DNA from: Candidatus Shapirobacteria bacterium UBA1435
GTDB taxonomy: Bacteria; Patescibacteriota; Microgenomatia; UBA12405
Length of the DNA stretch: 13,758 bases
Reading direction: 5' to 3'
Assembly: GCA_002329385.1 (NCBI GenBank)
Contig: DCTR01000026.1
Location: 1-13,758 of the forward strand
Positions 6,047-12,881 of the stretch are shown here, one piece after another. Both the position numbers and the translations under genes were made by a program. How positions within the stretch are numbered: the first letter of the stretch is position 1; each line of letters begins with the position of its first letter. The notes beneath the pieces are model-generated. The model worked only from the letters and a program-made list of their open reading frames with translations, had not been told where the DNA came from and did no database searches.

Positions 6047-7161
6047 AGGTGAAGATAGAGGGTCATGTGGCCGTCGGGATGAAAAAGTTTGACGTGATTG
6101 CCGAGACTGCTTGACGGATTGCGAAAGAAATAGGCTGTGCCTTCATTGACGGCACGAATGGTTTTGTTCGAGGAAACCATATCGATTCCATGGTGGAATT
6201 TATCGGCATAGAGATAAGAATAGCGGGTGTGACCGCGACATTGGGTAATACTCCCCCCTTCTTTGCACTGACCATTGTCGAGGATATTCAAATCATCCAT
6301 CGGCCAACGATGAGAGGCAATATAAGGAAACGGATCAACGTCGTTGGTATAAGACCACTCGTTAACTTTGTCTTCGGAAAGCTGGTAAAGACCAAAGTGG
6401 AGGTGGTCGCCGAAGGAGTAACCGGTATTACCCATTGATCCCAAGGCTTCACCCTTGGCCACCTGGCGACTGCCAACAAACTTGGCTTTCAAAAGAGAGT
6501 TCAGTTCGTCTTCGGCTGCCTTTTTTAGCTGTTGATATCGGCTTTCGTCGTTTTTGGTAATCGCCAGCAGGTTTGACTTGCTGTCTTTCTGCTTGGCGAG
6601 ACTGTTTTTTTGTTCGGAAAGTTGTTTTTGTAGAATTTCCAGATCCTGCTGTTTTTTAGCTTTTTGTTCTTTTTGGCTGTTGTAGTTGGTGCGGACGAAT
6701 TCCATGTTAAGGAGAGTGTCTTGAAAATTTTTCTGGATGAGGGAAGAATATCGATAATGTTCGAAAAATCCGTTGAAGTTTCCCTTAAGCAGAGTTACCA
6801 GATGAGGCATTCTTTTTCCCAATTTGTAGGACTGAACAACTTGCTGGATAAACAGGGATGATATTTGGTTTAGCTTGACATCAAGGTCGTTTATTTTGAT
6901 GGTAAGGCTGGCAATTTCTTCCTCAAGAATCCTGATCTGGTTTTCAGTTTGGGAAATCTTGAGGATAGTCAGATCTATCTGGGAGCTAATGATCTTTAGT
7001 TGGTTTGCCAGAGTGTCTTTGGCCTGGGAGAGCTGGTTTAATTTTTCGGTGTATTCACGAATTTTTGATTCCAAGTCACCAACAGCATCTTGAGCATACA
7101 TAGGATAAGCCGGTAGAAATAGCAGCAACAGGAAGAAGACTACCCGCAAAAGGCAGGTCAT
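6040..7161 (-). CDS. Secreted coiled-coil M23 (LytM) peptidase with a circularly permuted catalytic domain; FtsEX partner
   Basis: The 373-residue product has a signal peptide (hydrophobic 5-20, likely cleavage after MYA at 23), two coiled-coil regions (about 28-112 and 160-223) and a C-terminal M23 peptidase domain (about 226-373). The domain is in unusual order. GEALGSMGNTGYSFGDHLHF (237-256, H253 and H255) and DPFPYI (276-281), normally the end of an M23 domain, come first. WPM...ITQ, then H323-x-G-x-D327, GNHVKLFHPDGH and LYLHLQ (H371), normally the beginning, come last and end the protein. All expected zinc ligands (H323, D327, H255) and catalytic histidines (H253, H371) are present, so it should be active, unlike E. 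coli EnvC. It lies six bases after ftsX, the place where EnvC/PcsB/RipC-type hydrolases or activators controlled by FtsEX are often found. C299 and C308 may form a disulfide. Confidence 0.85.
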   Translation of the reverse strand: MTCLLRVVFFLLLLFLPAYPMYAQDAVGDLESKIREYTEKLNQLSQAKDTLANQLKIISSQIDLTILKISQTENQIRILEEEIASLTIKINDLDVKLNQISSLFIQQVVQSYKLGKRMPHLVTLLKGNFNGFFEHYRYSSLIQKNFQDTLLNMEFVRTNYNSQKEQKAKKQQDLEILQKQLSEQKNSLAKQKDSKSNLLAITKNDESRYQQLKKAAEDELNSLLKAKFVGSRQVAKGEALGSMGNTGYSFGDHLHFGLYQLSEDKVNEWSYTNDVDPFPYIASHRWPMDDLNILDNGQCKEGGSITQCRGHTRYSYLYADKFHHGIDMVSSNKTIRAVNEGTAYFFRNPSSSLGNHVKLFHPDGHMTLYLHLQ

Positions 7162-7167
7162 GTAGAT

Positions 7168-8043
7168 TTAAAATTTAATATATCTTCTGACACTAAACCA
7201 GCTGGCAAAATATCCCAAAATAAGACCGAGGCTCATGGCCAAAAGAACGATTAGCAGATAAAAATCGGGGGTAAGGGCAATAAATTCAATGGGCTGAAAA
7301 AAGAGATTAATTTTTTCCCGAAAATAGAGGCCGATGGCGACGGCAGAGACAGTGCCAATAAAACTACCGACAAGGCCAAAAAAAACGCCTTCAAGAAGAA
7401 AGGGTTTTTGAACATAGAATTTGGAGGCGCCGAGCAAACGACTAATGCGAATTTCTTCTTTACGGCTGGTGACTTTCATACCGATAATGGCGGCAACCAC
7501 CAAAAAGGCGAAGGCGGAGATGAGGGTAACGGCAAGATAGCCACTTTTACGGATGATATTTGTCCAGTTTAAAAGAGAAGCAATGACGTCCTTTTGGTAG
7601 ATAATTTCATCAATCTGGCTGGCCTTGGCGCTGAAATTTTGAGCAATTTGTTGAAGCACTTTTGGGTCGGAGACGGAGACCTCAAAGGAGGCGGGGAGAA
7701 TACTGGCAGTAACCATTTCGGTGAGCAGGGGGTTGTCTTTGTTTTGCTCTTTGTAGATAGACAGGGCTTTTTCTTTGGAAATATATTTGATTTCGCGGAC
7801 GCCGTTGTAGTTGAGAAGCTCCTTTTGAAGATTTTCGACGGTTGGACGATCAAGGCCATCTTTAAGAAAGATGGTAATTTCGGGTTTGGTTTCAAAATAA
7901 GCCAGAACAGAAGAAAGTCCTCGGCTGACGATGGAGAATGAGGAGAGGGTGAAAAAGGCGATGGTCATGATCAAGACGGCTAAAAGACTTTGGAAAGGAG
8001 AACGACGAATGTGATGCCAGGCGGTTTTGGCGGGAGTGATCAT
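7168..8043 (-). CDS. ftsX: Cell division ABC transporter-like permease FtsX
   Basis: The 291-residue protein has the FtsX plan: a cytoplasmic N-terminus with WHHIRRSP (9-16), helix 1 (about 20-41), an extracellular domain of about 120 residues (TIFLKDGLDRPTVENLQKEL, then KYISKEKAL and LPASFEV), and three C-terminal helices (about 168-190, 215-240, 260-284). KEEIRISRLLGAS (195-207) is the conserved coupling segment between helices 2 and 3. With FtsE it forms a membrane complex that passes ATP-driven movement to a peptidoglycan hydrolase outside the cell. Its ATG overlaps the ftsE stop as ATGA, and the candidate hydrolase gene follows after six bases, so all three should be made together. Confidence 0.95.
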   Translation of the reverse strand: MITPAKTAWHHIRRSPFQSLLAVLIMTIAFFTLSSFSIVSRGLSSVLAYFETKPEITIFLKDGLDRPTVENLQKELLNYNGVREIKYISKEKALSIYKEQNKDNPLLTEMVTASILPASFEVSVSDPKVLQQIAQNFSAKASQIDEIIYQKDVIASLLNWTNIIRKSGYLAVTLISAFAFLVVAAIIGMKVTSRKEEIRISRLLGASKFYVQKPFLLEGVFFGLVGSFIGTVSAVAIGLYFREKINLFFQPIEFIALTPDFYLLIVLLAMSLGLILGYFASWFSVRRYIKF

Positions 8044-8720
8044 TGTTTTTGTTGATGGTTTATTTCTTTTTCGACCATGCCATCTCTTAAAAAGATAACC
8101 CTTTTGTCCAGCGAGTCAATAATGTCAGAATTGTGAGTGGTCATAATAATGGTGGTCTTGGTGGTTTGATTGATGTCTTTCAGGAGTTTAATCAGTCGCC
8201 AAGTGTTTTCCAAATCAAGGTTGCCGGTTGGTTCGTCAGCAAGAATAATTGCCGGATCGATGGCCAGAGCTCGAGCCAGCGACGCCCGTTGCAATTCACC
8301 GCCAGAAAGCTGTGAGGGATAAAGAAAACGACGGGTGGTAAGATTGACTTTTCTGATCACCTCGTCGATCTGGTGATGAAGATTTTTTTTGGGATAAGAA
8401 ACGATATCAAGGGCAAGAGCAATGTTTTCTTCAATAGTTTTGTCGGGAATAAGTTGGTAATCCTGATAAATAACGCCGATTTTTTTTCTAATTTTCTCCA
8501 ACTGATGTTTTTTGGATTGACCAAGGTCGACATTGCCGATCTCCAAAGTTCCGGAAGTAGGTTTGGTTTGAGAGAGGATGAGACGAAGAAGGGTGGTTTT
8601 GCCCGCACCCGACGGGCCGGCAATGAAGACAAACTCACCCGATTTCACTTCAAAAGTGATTTGGGAGACGGCAACAATTATGCCGTATTTTTTGGTGACA
8701 TTATTAAACTTAATATTCAT
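8040..8720 (-). CDS. ftsE: Cell division ATP-binding protein FtsE
   Basis: From the ATG at 8720 the product has 226 residues, the usual FtsE length. It has a Walker [10 protein letters not shown] (35-43), Q-loop Q86, signature LSGGE (138-142), Walker B IILADEP (158-164) followed by TGNLD, and switch H196 in MTTHN. The frame stays open to 8831, but the extra 37 residues overlap the upstream gene and do not resemble FtsE, while the ATG at 8720 begins the typical first strand ([11 protein letters not shown]). That start is one base after the stop of the upstream gene, with only a weak GAGTAGG-like sequence before it. FtsE is the cytoplasmic ATPase that pairs with FtsX. Confidence 0.95.
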   Translation of the reverse strand: MNIKFNNVTKKYGIIVAVSQITFEVKSGEFVFIAGPSGAGKTTLLRLILSQTKPTSGTLEIGNVDLGQSKKHQLEKIRKKIGVIYQDYQLIPDKTIEENIALALDIVSYPKKNLHHQIDEVIRKVNLTTRRFLYPSQLSGGELQRASLARALAIDPAIILADEPTGNLDLENTWRLIKLLKDINQTTKTTIIMTTHNSDIIDSLDKRVIFLRDGMVEKEINHQQKQ

Positions 8721-8721
8721 C

Positions 8722-9189
8722 CTACTCGAGAACCTTAACGCTGCCGACATCGAGCAGCCAAGCGGCTTTGTTTGAGGCGTTGGTTTCACCCTTAACCTCG
8801 ACTTTTTTGCCGACAAAGAGATCGAGGTCAACCACTGAAGAGGTTAGGGCGGCCCGCTGGGTGATGCCGCCTTCACGGTTTAAAATGTGGGTGCCTTCAC
8901 CGTTAATGCTGCCCTTTTCGACGGTGCCGATGGCAGTATCTTTAAAATTCTTTTTGATGTCGCCGTAGAGCTGGCCGACTTGAATGTCGGATTTGGTTTT
9001 AATTTCTTCGGAAGAGATCGGGGTAAGTTTTTGGGCACTCGGGCTGTCGGCAGTCGATTGGCCGGCCTGGAGACGAGAAGTGAGATAGCCGACAGAGACG
9101 CCAGCGACGACCAGGGCGACAACAATCGGTAGAGAAACCGGTTTTTTGTTTAGGGGCTGGTTGGTTTGGGTTAAGTTAGGAATATCCAT
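8722..9189 (-). CDS. Single-pass membrane-anchored protein of unknown function, first gene of the ftsEX operon
   Basis: I do not recognise this 155-residue protein with certainty. It has a short N-terminal part, one membrane helix (about 19-36, with PIVVALVVAGVSVGYLTS), a Ser/Pro/Ala-rich linker (about 43-60), and a compact outer domain (about 68-155). The domain ends with short beta-like segments such as FVGKKVEVKGETN and WLLDVGSVKVLE, a pattern that resembles small OB-like folds. The likely topology is N-terminus inside, domain outside. It lies one base upstream of ftsE, so it is probably made in step with FtsE, FtsX and the M23 protein. A helper role in the FtsEX complex is inferred from position only. 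Confidence 0.75.
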   Translation of the reverse strand: MDIPNLTQTNQPLNKKPVSLPIVVALVVAGVSVGYLTSRLQAGQSTADSPSAQKLTPISSEEIKTKSDIQVGQLYGDIKKNFKDTAIGTVEKGSINGEGTHILNREGGITQRAALTSSVVDLDLFVGKKVEVKGETNASNKAAWLLDVGSVKVLE

Positions 9190-9217
9190 ATGGGAGTAAA
9201 TAACCTGATAATGGTTC

Positions 9218-9226
9218 AGTATAACA
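9218..9226 (-). promoter_or_regulatory. Candidate extended -10 promoter of the ftsEX operon
   Basis: On the minus strand TGTTATACT matches an extended -10 (TGnTATAAT) with one mismatch. No good -35 is seen. A start near 9211 would leave about 22 untranslated bases before the ATG at 9189. It lies in the 48-base gap 9190-9237, the only gap of real size in the right-hand run of genes. There is also a weak AACC/GGTT inverted repeat in the gap. Confidence 0.4.
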
Positions 9227-9237
9227 AAATGCCAAGA

Positions 9238-9957
9238 TTATTTGACGGCAGCAAGAAAGATGGTATCCCGTAAATGCGGAAAGACGAGCATAATCAAATA
9301 GTTGGCTGTTTTGATGAAACGAAGATGGAATGGGTCGTGTTGATTTTTGCGCCGGAAGGGGGTGTAAGAGACGAAGGTATCTAATCTGACCACCCTTAGG
9401 CCTTGAGAAGAAACAAGATCGGCGATTTCTTTGACGGTATATTCGCGATTATGCCGATGGTAAATAGTTTGGTCAGTGATACTGGTCTGCTTGATCTGGT
9501 TTAAGTCGGGATATATGTTTTTATTGAATATAAGCTTGATGACATTTTGGCTTCGGCTGACGTTTGGGGTAGTGATGAGTAGCCAGCCGCCGGGTTTTAG
9601 CACTCGGCGGATTTCTGACAAGGCGAAAAAGGGGTTAGTGAGGTGTTCGATAATCTCGGTAAAAATAACCAAATCGAAAAAACCGTCAGGGAAAGGCAAC
9701 GGGTTGACGTCGATATTGACAAGGTAGATTTTTTTGGATTTGTCCGAACGGCCAAAATGAGTTACTCCGCTGGTGTCGAAATGCCGTTGACGAAGACTAT
9801 TAAAAATAAGGGGCGGATAGCAACCAACATCTAGGGCTTTTGATTTTGGGGGAAGTTTTAAGGAGTCGACGAATCGTAGGATTCGACTAATTCGGACGAC
9901 GTGAACCGACAGGTATTTATCGATCTGGACGTTTCTGGAACGGGAAGGTTTAATCAT
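9238..9957 (-). CDS. Class I SAM-dependent methyltransferase (Methyltransf_11 type)
   Basis: The 239-residue protein has the Rossmann methyltransferase motifs: SAM-binding motif I ALDVGCYPP (41-49, where the usual GCGxG is changed to GCYPP), acidic motif near NIDVNPLPFPDG (81-92), FDLVIFTEIIEHL (94-106) and RRVLKPGGWLLITTPN (117-132). The IEHL and LKPGG elements are typical of the UbiE/Methyltransf_11 group. No membrane segment is clear apart from a hydrophobic patch near 219-226. The substrate is unknown. Its start overlaps the end of the LCP gene by eight bases, so it may modify a glycan or lipid handled by that pathway, but this rests on position alone. The altered glycine loop is a mild oddity. 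Confidence 0.85.
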   Translation of the reverse strand: MIKPSRSRNVQIDKYLSVHVVRISRILRFVDSLKLPPKSKALDVGCYPPLIFNSLRQRHFDTSGVTHFGRSDKSKKIYLVNIDVNPLPFPDGFFDLVIFTEIIEHLTNPFFALSEIRRVLKPGGWLLITTPNVSRSQNVIKLIFNKNIYPDLNQIKQTSITDQTIYHRHNREYTVKEIADLVSSQGLRVVRLDTFVSYTPFRRKNQHDPFHLRFIKTANYLIMLVFPHLRDTIFLAAVK

Positions 9958-11002
9958 TTAGGTTTTCGGAGACGAAATGGTGTATTTGCTGGTAAGTCGG
10001 ATCGGAAGGTAAAAATACCCATTGAAGATGATAAAGAGGTTCGGGGTGGTAGATAAGGCCAGTTTTGGGGGTATCACCAACGGGTAGCTCGAATTTGCTG
10101 ATGGAGGGCAAGTTGCCCCGGGAAAAAACGGCGAGAATAATGGCGGCAATGTCATTGTCGGACAGGGTGGTCTTGATTTGCTGGTGAAAATAATTGTATA
10201 GATTGGCAAGGTTTTGGGTATCAAGAAGAAACTGTTTTTGGGTAAGACGATCCAGAATAGCTTCGAAGAGGAGCTGTTGCCTTTTGATCCGCCCCAGGTC
10301 GGTGCCACCATTAAGGGCAGAGTCAGAGCCTTTTCGGGAGCGGACAAAAGGAGGGAGATTGTTTTTGTCGATATGTACCAGGCCGGAGGGAAATTCAATC
10401 GTAATGTATATCGGAACACCCGGGCCCGGGTTGGCGATATATTCAGGGTTGGGATACTGCTTGTCGGCAAAACCCTTTTCGAGAAACACGTCTACCCCGC
10501 CGATGATATCGACTAAGTCGGCAAGATTTCTGGTCTCGAGGATGACGACGTGATCAATGATCTGGCCGGTAAGTTGGCTAAAGTTGTCTTTAATATACTG
10601 GTAGTCAACTGACTGGTCTTTCAGGGAACGGGGATAAACCTGATTGACCTTGGCTTCGATGGGGTGAAGCCATAAGTCGCGAGGGATAGAAAGCATTTTT
10701 ATTTGTGACTGTTGAGGACGCAAGGATAAAAAGATTATGGTGTCGGTGGTTTCGGTTTTTTCAAGCCAATCGTCACGCTTCTCCAGGCCAAGGATAATAA
10801 AATTTTGGGATGGCAATTGTTTTGATTGACGGTAAGCCCCGATGGCCAGGCCTAAAAAGTATTGAGGGTTATGGCCGGTTTTTTTTGAAAAATCTGCAAG
10901 GTAATAAAAAGCAACGACTAAAAAAAGGGCTAAGGCCGCGGCGAGGGAGAGGAAAATCGGGATGATAATTTTTCGAATATCGGGCAGTTTTTTGTCTGAC
11001 AT
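9950..11002 (-). CDS. LytR-CpsA-Psr (LCP) family glycopolymer ligase
   Basis: The 350-residue protein has one N-terminal membrane helix (about 11-34) and an outer LCP domain (about 65-260). Visible family motifs are TETTDTIIFLSL (83-94), MLSIPRDLW (103-111), KVNQVY (118-123), GGVDV (168-172), FVRSRKGS (219-226) and DLGRIKRQQ (235-243). The arginines in SIPRD, RSR and DLGRIKRQQ bind the pyrophosphate of the lipid-linked substrate in characterised members. Such enzymes attach glycopolymers from lipid carriers to peptidoglycan in single-membrane bacteria. Its ATG shares one base with the RF2 stop (TAATG). No glycopolymer synthesis genes are adjacent, though lipid-dependent glycosyltransferases lie elsewhere in the window. 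Confidence 0.92.
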   Translation of the reverse strand: MSDKKLPDIRKIIIPIFLSLAAALALFLVVAFYYLADFSKKTGHNPQYFLGLAIGAYRQSKQLPSQNFIILGLEKRDDWLEKTETTDTIIFLSLRPQQSQIKMLSIPRDLWLHPIEAKVNQVYPRSLKDQSVDYQYIKDNFSQLTGQIIDHVVILETRNLADLVDIIGGVDVFLEKGFADKQYPNPEYIANPGPGVPIYITIEFPSGLVHIDKNNLPPFVRSRKGSDSALNGGTDLGRIKRQQLLFEAILDRLTQKQFLLDTQNLANLYNYFHQQIKTTLSDNDIAAIILAVFSRGNLPSISKFELPVGDTPKTGLIYHPEPLYHLQWVFLPSDPTYQQIHHFVSENLND

Positions 11003-12078
11003 TAGGGTAGTTTTATTTCGGCCTCAATAAACGGATCCAGGTTACCATTGAGAACACCAACAGTGTCGGAAGTTTCGTATTTTGTCCGCAGATCCTTGAC
11101 CAGCTTGTAGGGATGGAGAACATAAGACCTGATCTGTCTGCCCCAACCGGCGACGATGTTTTCGCCTTTGATTTCTTTGGCTTCCTGATCTTTTTCCGCT
11201 TGCTTAATCGCCCAAATTTTAGACCTTAGAACTTCAAGGGCTAAAAGACGGTTTTGCTCCTGCGAACGTTGGCTTTGAGAGCTGACGACGATGCCGGTGG
11301 GTTTGTGGACCAGCCGGACAGCGGTGCTGACTTTGTTGACGTTCTGGCCACCATGGCCACCGGCACGATAGGCAGAGAATTCAATCTCTTCAGGGTTGAT
11401 TTCAATTTCTTCGTTGTCGGCAATAACCGGTACCACCTCAACCTTGGCAAAAGACGTTTGTCGAAGATTGTCGGCATTAAACGGAGAAAGTCGAACAAGT
11501 CGGTGAACTCCAGCCTCACGCTTGAGGTAGCCAAAGGCGTAGGGAGCAGAAACTTTCAAGTAAGCAGACTTAATCCCTGCTTCTTCTCCGGCGGCTTGGT
11601 CGATTAGCTCATAGCGCCACTTTTTTTGGTCAAAATATTTAAGATACATACGGAGTAAAATTTGCGACCAGTCCATGGCCTCGGTACCACCCTGGCCAGC
11701 ATGGATAGAGAAGATGGCAACACCTGGGTCGTATTTGCCGGAGAGAAAAGTCTTTAGCTCCAATTGATCAAGCAGTTGGTTTAATTGCCGGCAACTGCCC
11801 TCAAACTCGGATTGAAGGGAAGCGTCAGAAGACGAGCTTATCATCTCGCCAAGTTCGGCAAGAGAAGCGATGTCCCGGCTGATTTTTTCAGAGAGAGACA
11901 GCTCCTGCTCAATGTCGGAAATTTCCTGCATGACGCTTTGAGCCGATTGGGTATTCTGCCAAAAGTCGGGAGCCTGGGATTGAGACTTAAGGACAACCAG
12001 GCGTTGCTGTTTGTCAGCAAGGCGGAGCTTCTGATTGATCTGGTTTAGCCTTTGGCGCGATTGGTCTAGGTTAGGCAT
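11002..12078 (-). CDS. prfB: Peptide chain release factor 2 (RF2)
   Basis: The 358-residue protein reads UAA and UGA stops. The stop-recognition tripeptide is SPF (198-200), diagnostic of RF2 over RF1, and the peptidyl-hydrolysis motif [17 protein letters not shown] has GGQ at 243-245. Both sit seven residues earlier than in E. coli RF2, so the N-terminus is slightly shorter. The programmed +1 frameshift found near codon 26 in many bacteria is absent: the matching stretch (about residue 19) is read straight through with no in-frame TGA. RF2 together with TGA stops in several window genes indicates the standard code. It starts two bases after the upstream stop and shares one base with the LCP start. 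Confidence 0.97.
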   Translation of the reverse strand: MPNLDQSRQRLNQINQKLRLADKQQRLVVLKSQSQAPDFWQNTQSAQSVMQEISDIEQELSLSEKISRDIASLAELGEMISSSSDASLQSEFEGSCRQLNQLLDQLELKTFLSGKYDPGVAIFSIHAGQGGTEAMDWSQILLRMYLKYFDQKKWRYELIDQAAGEEAGIKSAYLKVSAPYAFGYLKREAGVHRLVRLSPFNADNLRQTSFAKVEVVPVIADNEEIEINPEEIEFSAYRAGGHGGQNVNKVSTAVRLVHKPTGIVVSSQSQRSQEQNRLLALEVLRSKIWAIKQAEKDQEAKEIKGENIVAGWGRQIRSYVLHPYKLVKDLRTKYETSDTVGVLNGNLDPFIEAEIKLP

Positions 12079-12080
12079 AT

Positions 12081-12479
12081 TCAGTTGGCAAGATTAATTT
12101 TTTTGATCATATCCTGGTATAGTCTATCGAGTAAATATTTCTGGAGTTGTTTAATTTGCTCTCCAGGGAACCCTTTCAGCTGTTTTTGGACTTCGCCGGC
12201 TGTGGAAGCGGCAGGAGAATTTTGTCCAAAAAAATTTATCAGATCAATTTTATCACGATACTTAGCGGGTAAACGGTCGTAGGCCTGTTGCAAAAGATCG
12301 CGAAGGACAGGAGGGTTTTGGTCAACTTCACCCAAAACGGTCGGGTCGAGAATATTTGGACGAAAGCGGGCAGTACTTAAATAGTTGATGAGCAAGTAAA
12401 CGATCGTAGAAAAAACAGTCAGGCGAAGAAGATGGGAGAGGGTAAACTTAAAATCCTTATGCTTAAGCTTTTTGGCCAC
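12081..12479 (-). CDS. Single-pass membrane protein of unknown function upstream of prfB
   Basis: This 132-residue protein starts with GTG at 12479. It has a basic N-terminus (KKLKHKDFK), one membrane helix (about 16-34), then a mostly helical outer part with [19 protein letters not shown] (67-84 region), a short Ser/Ala linker (about 87-97) and an amphipathic C-terminal helix ([25 protein letters not shown]). The N-in topology would place the helical part outside. I do not recognise a named family. Its stop is two bases before the RF2 start, and its own start is 12 bases after the thioredoxin-like gene. A -10-like sequence ends seven bases before the GTG. Confidence 0.75.
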   Translation of the reverse strand: MAKKLKHKDFKFTLSHLLRLTVFSTIVYLLINYLSTARFRPNILDPTVLGEVDQNPPVLRDLLQQAYDRLPAKYRDKIDLINFFGQNSPAASTAGEVQKQLKGFPGEQIKQLQKYLLDRLYQDMIKKINLAN

Positions 12480-12485
12480 AAAAAT

Positions 12486-12494
12486 ATTGTATCA
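12486..12494 (-). promoter_or_regulatory. Candidate extended -10 element before the prfB-upstream gene
   Basis: On the minus strand TGATACAAT fits an extended -10 with one mismatch. Its last base is seven bases before the GTG at 12479, so transcription would begin at the start codon. The TGA is also the stop codon of the upstream gene, so the match may be partly accidental, and no -35 is seen. Confidence 0.28.
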
Positions 12495-12881
12495 CTTGGA
12501 ATTATCCTGAATTAGCGAAGAAAGATGATCAATAATCGGCTGGTCACCAAGGAGGCATTTTTTTTCACGAGTCAAAAAAGCCAAGGGAACGCCGACTTGG
12601 TCAGCGGAGGCGTATTCGGGACAATCAGAAAGAGATTTTTTCATTTCGGAAAAATTTTGTTGATCTTTAAAGACTTCCTTAAAGATCAGACAATAGTCTT
12701 TTGGCGGATTGTTGTTCACATAGTCCTTGACGACTTCACAGTGCGAACAACCCTCACCCCAATAAACAATCATGTCGGGCTGACAAGAGGCGGAGGCAGG
12801 AGGAGACGATTTAGCGGTCAGCTGGCGATAGAAAAGGTAGAAGACGCTGACAACGATAAAAAGATAGAGGATTTTTTTCAT
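12492..12881 (-). CDS. Membrane-anchored thioredoxin-fold protein with CSHC redox motif
   Basis: This 129-residue protein has an N-terminal membrane anchor or signal (about 4-18) and then a thioredoxin/glutaredoxin-like domain: strand MIVYWGEGCSHC (37-48) with the C45-S-H-C48 redox pair, a helix (VKDYVNN), and GVPLAFL (97-103) with P99 in the cis-proline position. C33, C64, C87 and C109 are further cysteines, an unusually high number for its size. It should act outside the membrane as a disulfide reductase, oxidase or isomerase, or bind a metal or thiol, and sequence does not say which. Its ATG shares one base with the stop of the cyclophilin gene, which suggests joint production of two secreted-protein folding factors. 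Confidence 0.82.
   Translation of the reverse strand: MKKILYLFIVVSVFYLFYRQLTAKSSPPASASCQPDMIVYWGEGCSHCEVVKDYVNNNPPKDYCLIFKEVFKDQQNFSEMKKSLSDCPEYASADQVGVPLAFLTREKKCLLGDQPIIDHLSSLIQDNSK

Noticed and set aside
6288..6479. Other open frames overlapping the M23, ftsX, LCP and prfB genes on either strand
   Set aside because: They are shadows of strongly supported genes and show no recognisable motifs or starts.
6040..7161. M23 gene as two fused or frameshifted partial genes, or an assembly rearrangement
   Set aside because: The frame is uninterrupted, each half occurs once, the halves complement each other exactly, and the stop falls at a natural strand end. Misassembly cannot be fully excluded without reads.
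8721..8831. Longer start for ftsE at 8831
   Set aside because: It adds 37 residues unlike FtsE within the upstream gene. The ATG at 8720 gives the usual length.
12000..12025. Possible RF2 frameshift site (CTTGCTGAC)
   Set aside because: The TGA is out of frame and the reading frame is continuous, so no shift is needed.
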